A stretch of 57,321 bases of DNA from Flavobacteriales bacterium UBA7878 (GTDB taxonomy: Bacteria; Bacteroidota; Bacteroidia; Flavobacteriales; Schleiferiaceae). The position numbers and the translations under genes were made by a program. Positions 1 to 10,800 of the stretch are shown one piece after another. Location: NCBI GenBank assembly GCA_002501205.1, contig DLRW01000096.1, forward strand, positions 1 through 57,321, read 5' to 3'. The notes under the pieces were generated by a model, which ran no database searches, was not told where the DNA came from, and worked only from the letters and a program-made list of their open reading frames with translations. How positions within the stretch are numbered: the first letter of the stretch is position 1; every line of letters starts with the position of its first letter.

Positions 1-628
1 TAATCTCCTTGTTAAATCCACTAACCAGCTTTACACTATCCTTGACTCCTCTGTCCCACACACCAATTTCAATTGATTCCCGAGAAATTGAATCATATAT
101 CGTGCTCTCAGGAATTGTGATATAGTCCTTAACTGAAGATTGCAACAAATTCTTACCTCGTTTCAATGTTAAAGAATCAAATCTACCCTTATAAATGGGT
201 TTAAGGATGAACATTTTATTCAATTTTGATATCTGGATAAAGAAACTTCTATCGGTTGGAACACCCTTCTTATACTGTACAAATTCAGTAGTAGTTAAAT
301 GGCCATTTTTCAATTCTAAAATTTCAAGTATAGAATTTTCATTATTGAAATAGGATACTCGCTTATTAATATTTCCAATTCGCTCACCAATTCCGTAAGC
401 AGTATCAGAAGTTTCCAAATTCATATCGTATACTTCAATAAATTTACCCTTTAACCTGCCTTCTCCATCCGATTGTCCAATTAAAATGTACCCCTCCTCC
501 GCTCTATGGTCAATATAAAGGCCGTCTTTAACCATATTAGCACATAGGTAGTGGTTACACTCACTTTCATTGTTTACACATGATTGGCCTAAAGTACCTA
601 GTACAACAAACAATATCCATTTTCTCAT
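1..628 (-). CDS. Hypothetical exported protein or lipoprotein, cut by left window edge
   Basis: An open minus-strand frame runs from an ATG at 628 to the window edge (209 codons, no stop). The N-terminus is MRKWILFVVLGTLGQSC, a short basic-hydrophobic signal with a cysteine at residue 17, which could be a loose Bacteroidota lipobox. The mature part is polar and beta-prone (segments such as YILIGQSDGEGRLKGKFIEV and FILKPIYKGRFDSL) and resembles small surface lipoproteins; I recognise no named family. It lies downstream of the RHS gene on the same strand, behind two other small coding pieces, so it may be part of an immunity or cassette array. The C-terminus is not visible. An upstream ATG at 633 runs into a stop after two codons, so 628 is the start. 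Confidence 0.6.
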   Translation of the reverse strand, partial: MRKWILFVVLGTLGQSCVNNESECNHYLCANMVKDGLYIDHRAEEGYILIGQSDGEGRLKGKFIEVYDMNLETSDTAYGIGERIGNINKRVSYFNNENSILEILELKNGHLTTTEFVQYKKGVPTDRSFFIQISKLNKMFILKPIYKGRFDSLTLKRGKNLLQSSVKDYITIPESTIYDSISRESIEIGVWDRGVKDSVKLVSGFNKEI

Positions 629-663
629 CTCATTACTCTATTACTTTCCGTACTCTGAAGCCT

Positions 664-795
664 TCACTCTAGTTCTATATCTTTCCCATTATTAAAGGTG
701 CGAGCATTCAGATAGGCTCCTGCACCGTGGGAAGCTTCTAAAGAAAAAGATATTAATAAGAAAAAGGCAATTCGGATAAGCTCTTTTAAGCGCAT
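664..795 (-). CDS. Small secreted peptide ORF (43 aa), unknown
   Basis: A 43-codon frame starts at ATG 795 and stops at TGA 664-666. The first ~22 residues (MRLKELIRIAFFLLISFSLE) form a good Sec signal peptide followed by A-S-H, so the mature product would be only about 20 residues with the core GAGAYLNARTF. It sits 35 bp upstream of the lipoprotein-like gene at 1-628, on the same strand. It could be a real small peptide or the 5' remnant of a longer exported protein whose remainder was lost. Only the signal peptide and orientation support it. Confidence 0.35.
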   Translation of the reverse strand: MRLKELIRIAFFLLISFSLEASHGAGAYLNARTFNNGKDIELE

Positions 796-940
796 AGGGT
801 TAAGGATCTTTATTTCAATAAAAGGGGCAAAGCGCTCAAAAATAGTAAATCACGTTTGACCCCATAGTTACTACGTTCCAAATATGTACCACTTGCAGGA
901 CTCTCTCATTAGATCCTTGAATCTGACTAAATCCAGTTTG

Positions 941-1195
941 TTACTTCGAAGTCTTTTCTTTTTGTATTCGGCTCGCAAAAGCTGTACCTGCACCCACTGT
1001 TGCCCCGATAGGAGCTAAATCATCCCTGCCTAAAAAATGCCCAATAATAGCCAAGGGTATGGCAATAAGTATCCCAACAAAAATTGCATACTTCAAATAA
1101 GTCCAGTTATTTCCCTAAACCTTACCAATTCCAAAACTATTATTATCCTCTTAAAAGAAAACAAAAGCAGGTCGCCTATTATAAATAGCACCCAT
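941..1195 (-). pseudogene. Decayed small membrane-protein gene with two in-frame stops
   Basis: Read on the minus strand from ATG 1195, one frame of 85 codons ends at TAA 941 but is interrupted by TAA at codon 15 and TAG at codon 27. After the second stop the frame encodes a coherent small protein: a hydrophobic helix (YAIFVGILIAIPLAIIGHF) followed by a glycine/alanine-rich stretch and a basic end, QKEKTSK. A TTG at codon 33 could start a residual ~52-residue product. The gene follows the lipoprotein at 1203-1820 and looks like a degraded cassette 3' of the RHS gene. Chance adjacency of unrelated frames cannot be excluded. Confidence 0.4.
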
Positions 1196-1202
1196 GAGTT
1201 AA

Positions 1203-1820
1203 TTAATAGTTTATGCTTTTAATAACATCAGATATAGCTTTTACTTTGAAATTAGCGAACGCCCCACTAGGTGAGTCTATTGCAGTAAAGTCAAATACAT
1301 AAAGATGAGCAGAAGGTAACCAGATCATGTGTAACTCAGAAATAAACACATCACCTCTTTCATTCTCATAACTGTATCTTAACTCATACCAAGTTGAATC
1401 TTGCGAATTCTCGAAACTATCCTGTAAAAGTGATATTTTAAGAAGAGACGACTTCCCTAAATCCTTTACATAAGCTGAAACTAAGTTTGACCAGTCTAAA
1501 TACTCAAACCCTGGACCAATCTCTGCCATAGAAACAAAAAGATTGTTACAATAAGTTTCAGAGCAAGGACTATACTTATAACCTCTCGCGGAATCCGTTG
1601 AAGTTTCTTCACTCCAAGAAGTAGACAAACTAAATGACACATCCCCTAAAATTACTTTTCTCGTTTGGTCATCCATGGGGCCTGTATCTCGATTATCTTC
1701 CATCTTTTCTTTACTTATCAAATCTGATGCTGTTTCTGCTTTATTTTCATCGGGCGAACTATTACATGATAACATGATTCCAATTACAAATATCCAAAGC
1801 CACTTTCTGATAAAAACCAT
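1203..1820 (-). CDS. Lipoprotein directly downstream of the RHS toxin-like gene; candidate immunity protein
   Basis: The start is ATG 1820 (MVFIRKWLWIFVIGIMLSC), which gives a clean lipoprotein signal with the lipobox cysteine at residue 19; an earlier in-frame ATG at 1877 would lie inside the RHS gene and add an unlikely N-terminus. The mature protein (~185 residues) begins with an acidic, low-complexity linker and then a single alpha/beta domain with aromatic-rich strands (e.g. WYELRYSYENERGDVFISE). I recognise no family. Only 7 bp separate its ATG from the RHS stop codon, so the two are probably co-transcribed and perhaps translationally coupled. By position it is the natural candidate for an immunity protein against the RHS C-terminal domain, but this is inference from context only. 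Confidence 0.75.
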   Translation of the reverse strand: MVFIRKWLWIFVIGIMLSCNSSPDENKAETASDLISKEKMEDNRDTGPMDDQTRKVILGDVSFSLSTSWSEETSTDSARGYKYSPCSETYCNNLFVSMAEIGPGFEYLDWSNLVSAYVKDLGKSSLLKISLLQDSFENSQDSTWYELRYSYENERGDVFISELHMIWLPSAHLYVFDFTAIDSPSGAFANFKVKAISDVIKSINY

Positions 1821-1827
1821 AATCAAT

Positions 1828-4800
1828 TTATTTTTTCTTTTTCTCAAATCCAAAACTAAAATCCCAACTTGCTCCAATTATCGCCTTTAAATTACCACTT
1901 GTTTTTATCATAACACCGTCGCTTACATCAACACTCAAACCCCAAGAGGCCTTACCCCCAATATCCTTGTTTTCAGCACCATGAAGTTGTGTGTTTAATA
2001 AATTGACCGAATTAGATTGTTTATAGTTGGTGGAACTCACATCTGTATCTGAGTCAAGATATAGGTCTTGACTTTGTTTCAGGCTTACATTCACCAAACT
2101 TAGGTTTCCTTCTCCGCCCAAAGATAGAGAGACTCCGTTAGTAACATTAATATCTCCGTCAAAAATATGATCATCAACTTGCCAATTTTGCTCTCTACTA
2201 CTATCAAAGGATCCCTTAAATAGTTGAGCTGAGATAATATTTATGGAACCACCAAAATATTTGGTTTTCAAACCAGCTCCAATACCTATATCGACAGTTG
2301 TGCTACCTTTTCTTTTAAAATCATATTCATCAAAAAAGTTTGAAAGCTTTTTAAAGAACCCTTGCAGCCTGTACTTTGACCGATAATAGAGTATTGAAGC
2401 CAAGGGCGGTTTCTTAGCCGTCTTGGTTGCTTCCTTAAGGGTCCCTCCATTAATTATGTCATCCGGCCCCTTTCCTGTTGGATCAATCATCCTCAATGGA
2501 TTACCTGCTACAAAATTATATGGACTTAAGTCAGGATACTTATTTCTCCAAGGATCAACACTAAGCCATACACTAATTCTGGGGTCATAATACCTAGCTC
2601 CATAATAGAAGTTCCCGGTCTCCTCATCCCATTCCTTACCGTTAAAGCGGAAGCGACTGGAGAAAGAGCGATAATTGAAAGCCATCTGATTTTGCAAATT
2701 TTCTCCCCAAATGGTATTATGGAAAAACTGATATGCATCACCGCGCATATCGGTAATGAACTCCACAGAACCTAAATAATCAGGATGGTACCAATACATC
2801 ACTGCTATTTCTGAGCAGTCAATATTTCCTGCCACTTGGGCTACAAATGTACTTTGCTCACATGCACAAATAGTTGGATCTAAATCATCTTCACAATAAA
2901 CCGCTAAAGTAACCCCATCCGTTAAACTAGGTTGAGCTAACATAGCCTCCCAATCCAACTCCACCGACACATCATATAAACAGTCCATAGTTGCCTGCAT
3001 ATCCTGTATTACAGCGTCAGTAGCAAGGCTCATATTCCCCCCTTCATAGCCAATACCCGACACAAAGCCAGCCGAGTCCACTAAATGACTTAAAGCAGAG
3101 GAAATACGTTGATCGCCCATATAATAGTGCTTACTAATTAATACCGCTTCCTCATAATGAGAGGCAATAAAATACGGATTCACATATACAGTTGGACTTT
3201 CCAGGCTTAAGACCGTCTGACCCTGACTATTCGTATTTACCAAGCTACCGGTAATGATTGTTTTTAGCACTCGCTCACCTGCATCATCGTAAACATAATG
3301 AGCCAAATCCGCATGATCATTATCCCCCTTCTTAACCCCTCTCAAGGTTTGATGCTCATTCCAGCAAAAATCTTCAATCTGATTTGTCCCGGATCCCCCA
3401 ATCTCCTTACGCTGAATTATACTTCCAACATTATTATAATCCAGCTGATACCCTTTGCCAAGGCTATTAGCAACTTGGGTAATTTGATGATCTTTTCCAT
3501 TGGTAGTATCATAGCTATAGGTAAAATTATAATTCGATATTCCTCCAGCATTATCGGTCAAGATTTTTGTAGCTAATCGACCAACGGAATTATAAGACAT
3601 TGTTTGAGTAATATCATGAACAACCGTGGTGGTGCCTCCTGATTGAACTTGATAATTCTGATCAACACTAGTAATCTGATTTAAACCGTCATACTCAATA
3701 TTATCAAAACTATATGCACCGCCTAAGGAATTACCATTAACAGTGACATTATTGGCTGTATTTTCAATATTGGCAATATTGCCTCTTATATCATAGGCAA
3801 AGCTTTTATTCAGCAATTGACCGCTGTTGGATTCCAATTGGACATTGCTCAAACGTCGAGTGTTATCGATTTGAAGCTGAGTACTGGTCCCATTACCATA
3901 AACGATATACTCTCGGTTACCTAAACCATCGTATAAAATGGTATCCAGGATAGAGTACGAACTGGTCATTCCGGGTAAGGTCCCATCCATTGCCGTTAAA
4001 TTAGCACAGAAATCATAGCTATAAGACACCTGTTCACCATCCGGATAGGTCATATCCAAAATTCGACCCCAGCTATCATAAGAAAAATGTGTGGTGAATT
4101 TGCGATCACCAGCGGTTGGGACCTGAATTAACTTTCGCTCATAAACTACATTGCCCAATAGGTCATACTTATACTGATCCTCTTTAAAACCATTGCCTTG
4201 TTCAATCTTGACAATTCTTCCCGCACCGTTTTTCCCATCTCCTTTGGTACCATAAGTATAAGTAACATCATTTAAGTTACCGGTTTGAGGATATTCTACA
4301 GTTAAAAGTCGACCCTTAAAATAGGTTCGGGTTATACCCGTGGTTCCAGTGGCCGGTGTTTCTGTTTTTAAGAGGTTTCCTGCCAAATCATAGGTGAATT
4401 TGGAAAGTCCTCGATCTGGATGATTCTCCTCAGTTAGTCTTCCAAAATTATCATAGGTATAAGTGGTGGACAAACCTGTTTCATTTGTGGAAGATTCCAA
4501 TTCGCCCAAATTATTGTAGTCAAAAACGGTAATCTCCGGGCTCGAATAACCAGCACCTTTAAAACCTACTTGCATCACTTGAAAGCCCCGTCCATCAGTA
4601 AACATCTGTTTATACATATCAGGAATACTAGCGACACCTATTAGCTTAGATTCGGTTACCATTAAATCAGTTCCTTCACCAAATGCATCCGTGGACTGGT
4701 AATAATTAAACTCAGTTTGGATGTTTCCTCCTGAACCTGGAAACACACTTGTATATTGAACTCTACCCAAGAGATCATACTTGATTTCTTGATTTTTTGC

Positions 4801-7800
4801 AGGATCTCCAGTATGTACTTTATTACCGGACAACTCCACCAAATTAAGTTCTTTAAAGTCAGGCAATATTGAAGCTTCTTCCAGGAAGCTCCATCTGCTT
4901 AACCTAGTCCAACCCATCTCATTGATACAACTGAAACCGGAAACCTCTCTTTCAATCTGGAAATTCCCTGTTCCAGAGTTCCCGGAACGCTCATTTCTGG
5001 ATTGAACAACCTGCCCAAATCCATCCACAAAAATTGCTGTGCGCATTGGATTATTTAAAGCAGAGCTGCTGAGGCTTGGCACTGCACTGGCTGGATTAAC
5101 CGCCGGATTTGTTAATCCAGCATAATTTGATGCAGGAGCATTAACATTTCTTGAAGTTATGGCCACCGGAACCTTTTTTAGTGGATCATTAGAAGCAGGA
5201 TTATAGCCATCCAAATCATACTCAAAAGTTAGGGTAGCATAGGAAGCTGAATTCTCCAGATGTGCATAATACTCTCTTGGCGCCCAAACCTCAGTTAATC
5301 TGAATAAACCATCGTACACATAATGGAGTGGATAGCCATTCAGGTCAATGGAACGCAGCAGATTTCCGTTTTTCAGATCATAATCATAATAAGCCTTATC
5401 GTTAAATTGATTTTCGACTTCGACGACATAGGACTCGACATCTGAATCGTAGCTTAAATTAATATCTGCTCTTTGTGAATTGGCATCTAGTGGACCCAGG
5501 AACTGGGTTACATTTCCGTATATATCGAAAGTTATATTAGTCACAGCCTCTGCTCCACCAGCTAATTTTTGCTTCAACTCCGAAGGCACACCCTTGCCTG
5601 AAACCAAAGCACTTACTTCGCTATATCTTGACACTGGATTTGAAGTAGCACCTTCATAAATTTCGTGCTTCTTCAAAACGTTAACGGCATCACTGGTATT
5701 GATGCCCGTTTGGGGGTCAAAATACTGCATCAAGGCAATCAAATCAGCACTATAAGTTACATTATAGTTATCCTCCTCAATAAAGATCATATCATGAACC
5801 GGTTTTTTGAAATCAATAGTGACCGAAGGTTCACGACCTTCACCAGTAAACATAGGGCCTCCACAATCGGGCACAGTTGGATCCCAATATGATTCAATAA
5901 TAATTGTATCAACCAAATAGGCCGGATCAGCCGTATAGCTTACTTCAAAAACCATTGCATTGGGAATATCCAAGCCCGTAAGCGTTACAGTTTGAAACTC
6001 GGTGGTACTATTATCAATAAGATCCTCAATTAATACATCAAAAGACTTTGTTTCATAATAGTAGTGGTGGATAGTATCCACTACCGAGGTGCTAACAGAA
6101 GTGCTTGTGCTGGCCTCTCCTTTTTCGTAACGCGTAATGTTGAAATAGTTGTCGTACTCCGCGCTAAATTGCGAGCTCTGGTGAAAATAAGTGCTTGGAG
6201 CTGATGCGCTTGTAAACACATCTACCGAGTCTACAATAGGTCTAACCACCGTTTGCTCATTTACAATCGCAGGAAACAGGGTATTGGTCTCTCCAATCTC
6301 GCCCCAAACTACCGGACTGCTGGTTTCCGTTTCGTTAAAGTCCAAAACTTGATCTACTAAATAATACTCTATCGTATTATGTTTATGACTGATCATTTTT
6401 TGATACTCATCTGTTTCGATATAGGTATCAGCGCTATTTAAAAGGTTTTCTAACTTATAGCTAATATCAAAATTCAATAAGTGAATTTCATCCTTTAACA
6501 CCTTGTGCTTATACTCATACCTCTTACGACCTTCAAAATCGGGATCTGCAAATGGCTCATAGAGCAATACTTGAGAGTAAAAACGCTGTTCTATAAACTC
6601 TAAATCATTATTGGCATCAATAGAAACACGCTTATAGCCTTGAGGGATACTCGCATTCACATAGGCTCCATCGGGAAGACCAAATTCAAACTTGGGTTGG
6701 ATCACCTCCAATCTTGAAAAGCCTAAAAAGTCGCGTTCCCTTCTACTCTTAAAGCCTCCATCGTATACGTATTCATAGACGCGGACATCGACACCATCGA
6801 CATCTACTGCATCTACCACAGCGTGCAATCCATCATCTACGGTGACGGTTTTCATAACCCATTTACCCATGGGCATATCCCAAAACACCAATTGATTATC
6901 GGAGCTACGATGCGTTTTCACCCTAGGTTCGTGATATCCAACCTTATTCCCAACCAGCTCATAGTCAATGGTAAAGGTCCCACCTAAATCATTGGTCACT
7001 GTTTTAAGTCGGTTACCCTCTCCTATTTTATTATAATATACGGCCAATTCATCACTTCCATCATTAACCACAAAGTCTGGTGCGCCATCTCCATTCATAT
7101 CCATAAAGGCGGCTTGACTAGAGTTGAAGGACACATTTGGACTGGCTTCGACGTTGATATTGAGTTTAATCGAGGTTGCCGGTATGGTAAAGGAAATAGT
7201 AGGGGCTGCGAAGCTGGCTGAAATACCGGTGGATACCGATTCACTCATTGGCTCGTCCAAAGTAGGACTGGGACTAATTGAGTAAACAGAAAAGCCCGAA
7301 CCAGTATTTAACTCAAAGCCAATAATATTTCCTGATGTTGAATAAATCAACTTATCAGGCAAGCCATCCTTGGTAACATCCAGATATTCGATCTTGCCAT
7401 AATTCAGTATTCGGTTCACATTTATCCCAAACTTGAAACTCTCATTCTGGCTTCCACCAGACCTGTCTATCAATTGAAGTCCATTGCTCAGATTAACCGA
7501 CATCTGTTGTTGTTGGTCCTTTACCAGAGATGACATTGGAGCATAAGAAGACATGGAATAGCCCAAGTTCAGGCTTACTTTCTGATTGGCCGCACCATAA
7601 TCCTTAACCTTATCTACCAGACCATCCCCATTGATATCCTTCCAACTAATTTTAGTTTCTGAACTCGTGGTATTAAATCCTCCACCTAAGGAAAGTGTGG
7701 ACGTAGCGGATTTATCTTCCGTCTTCACAAATCGCATATCCTGATTTAAGAAAGATCCGGAAGAAACAGAAACTGATCCGGAAGAACTTACGCTCTGTCC

Positions 7801-10800
7801 TTTATAGCCTCCAGTATAGGTTATTGCCGAAGTTTGCAAACCTCCCAATGGATTAGTAACTCTAGCCTCTAGGCTGGCATCCCCTCCCCAAAGGTCAGGG
7901 TATCCATCCCCATTTAAATCCATTAATTGTCGAGTCGGTTCGCCATAATACTGGCTTCCGGAAGCTAATCGACTATTTGTATAAGATGTTCCCAAATTGG
8001 TCCAATCCAGAGGGACACCAATTCCACCACCAAAATTGATTCCTTTTGTATAGGATTCACTTCTTTGCTTAATTCCATAAGCGATATCTGTTCCGCTGGG
8101 AGGGCTCTGACTTGGCCCTAAGTCTAAGTCGGGCTCCAAATATTTTCCCGGTGCTTGAACACCATCTTTTCCAAAAAAGCCCAAATGCGATTCAAGTACA
8201 GAATATCGATCTAAGGAATACGGTGTATAAGGGCTATAATCTCGTGTATAATCTCTGAGGCCAGCGCCATACTCCCCGCGATATGGTGAAACGGGCACAA
8301 ATAACAATTCATCAATATCTGGGAACAAACTTGAGAGGCCACTTACATCTTCTTCATTACCAGGTTGCGTATCACTTAAGTAATTAACGCTTGTCGCTAG
8401 AGCCATGGTAGGCATCTTTATATCTGCCTTGTGGATAAACTTGGTCAAATCCGGTTCACTCCAACCAAAATATCCCCAATGTTGCATTTGATCCGCTAAA
8501 AGGTTAGGATTTTGGGCATAAATGCTTGGATACAAATCTTTTAATTTAAAAAAAGATTTTTTTCCCAGGTCCACTAATTCATAAGCACCTACCAGGGTAG
8601 ACCAATATTCAGCCAGGCTTTGGTCCGTAGAATAAACTTCCAGATATACATCCTTTCCATCTACGGCATAGCCAGGGAACTGATAGGCCCCACTACTTGG
8701 ATAAGCTAATCGACTAGAAATAGTTCCTAATAAAGTTCCATCATCATCGAGAGCATATACCGCATAGCTTTGGTCTACATTAAAACGGATAGCGCATTTC
8801 GCTACCAATGTCCCATCAATTTTCTGCACCAAATACACCGTTTTGTATATGTCTACGCCATAATTCGTGTGAGCGGAAAACTCTTCTGTAGAATAAAATT
8901 GCGAATAGTTAACAGTTCCGATTGCTGGCCAAATTCGATAGGTTGATCCCGGGTTTACAGAAAACGCGGCAGGAGGATTATGCTCTACAAGTCTATTAAA
9001 TACCCCATAACCTACTACCGGATATCGAACCGGGTTTCCTGGAGGGCCATTTAAGCATGATGCCATATCGATTTCCACTTTGGGTCTCCAATCAATGCTT
9101 TGCCAATTAACCGTAGAAGTACTTTTCACTTTGAAACTTAAAAAGGCTTCATACTCATCCGTAGAAATACCCGAAAGCATATCCTCTGCGCTACCATATG
9201 TATTAAAGAAACTAGCATTGGGATATGAGGCATTAGCCTTTGTAAACATACCTTCAGTAATGGTATTAGTAGTACCTGCTTCTAAGACATACTGATAAGT
9301 CCACTCATATTCATATTCACCGCGGGCCCGGTTCATTAAAGCTATACCCACCTCAAATACCACATCATCCGATAAACCAGTAGAAATAGATAAACTTGGC
9401 CAGCTAAGTTTAAAATCAAGTTCAGATGGAATCTCAACTGGTTGTTGGCCGCTTAGGAGAAAGGAACCGGCAGCGCTCGTCTCGGTAAAGTCCGTTCCGG
9501 CACCATCACGTTTGGTGGAGCTATGGTTGGTGTAAGTAATCCCTGGATCCCATTCCAGCAAATCATTGTAGCCATTATCTCCACTTGAAGTTCTAAAGAA
9601 TATTGTATCTCCTTCTTGTACAGAAACGCTGCTAAAGCTCATATTCACAGGACTGCCGGCAGCCACTGTTTGAAAACCTGATCCCATGAAAGCTTTATTG
9701 TATTCAATAGCCACTTTTACGGGTCCCGTATTACTGCCTCTTAATGCTGCACTTCCATCGATGTCAATGGTACCAGTAAATGGGGCGATCCAAGGTCGAA
9801 CTAATTGAAGATCCTTAATCGGTTCTTGATCAGGATCAGCAGGAGGGGTCGCACCGGTTACAATTGGGTTCAAAGTTGCATCCGAATGCTCGGTATATTG
9901 CAAATTCCCCATATCATCCAAGGTCCCAAAGTAGATGTAGTCATTATCCCCTACAGGACGCACCAAATCTGGAAGACCATCCGCATTATAATCCGTTAAA
10001 TATTGATAGGTTGTTGACCAGCTTCTGTTCCAATTTTGACCATAGTTCACATTAATACTAATAATTCCTGGAATACTTAATTCACCAACAAAGTCAAAAC
10101 CATAATCGAAAGATGTACTGTAGGATTTATTAAATACTTCCTGATCTATTTTTAGCTGAGTTCCTTTTACAAGATTCCCATCTTCATTAATTGTAATAGG
10201 GTAATAATAATCGCCGCTTAAGGTATGTTCATATAAATCAGGAATACCATCGCCGTTCATATCTCTTAAACCCTGTCTTTGATAAGATTTACTAATACCA
10301 CCACCGATATTAGCACTAAAGGCCATATTCTTACCTGGCTTCTTCTCTTGAGGTAGGGGAGCATATCCAGTACCTAAAGAAAGCTTTGAGTTTATACCAA
10401 AGCTGGTGCTTTTGGAAATTGGCAGTTCGGGTGAGTTAAATACAAGCGTTTTTTCAACGCCACGTAACTCATCTGAAATCTGAGGGAAAAGAGCCTGTAT
10501 TTCCACATTGTGTTTAACGTATTCCGGTGTTTCCTCAAAACCAATCGCTGGGTCATAATATTCAAAATCATGACCATGAAAAAGTGTTCCGCTGCGGTAT
10601 TCTTCTATGCCACTTAAACGGTTTTTATATAGCGTAGTGTCATTGCTCACATAAGCAAAATCATAGGACTTAATCAGTTGAGCACCATAATATACTTTGA
10701 TATCATCTAATTGATAATCGTCATAAACCAAAAAGCCATAATTAGCCATCAATCTGGCATCTGGCCTATTATTGCTAGAATTGAACTCCACTTTATATTT

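Noticed and set aside
1675..1890. Plus-strand ORF overlapping the RHS stop and the lipoprotein start
   Set aside because: Antisense to the RHS end and lipoprotein signal; no start context or homology.
3200..4900. Repeated YD motifs in the RHS gene, considered as a tandem nucleotide repeat or CRISPR-like array
   Set aside because: The repeats are protein-level and degenerate, with irregular spacing and no conserved DNA unit.
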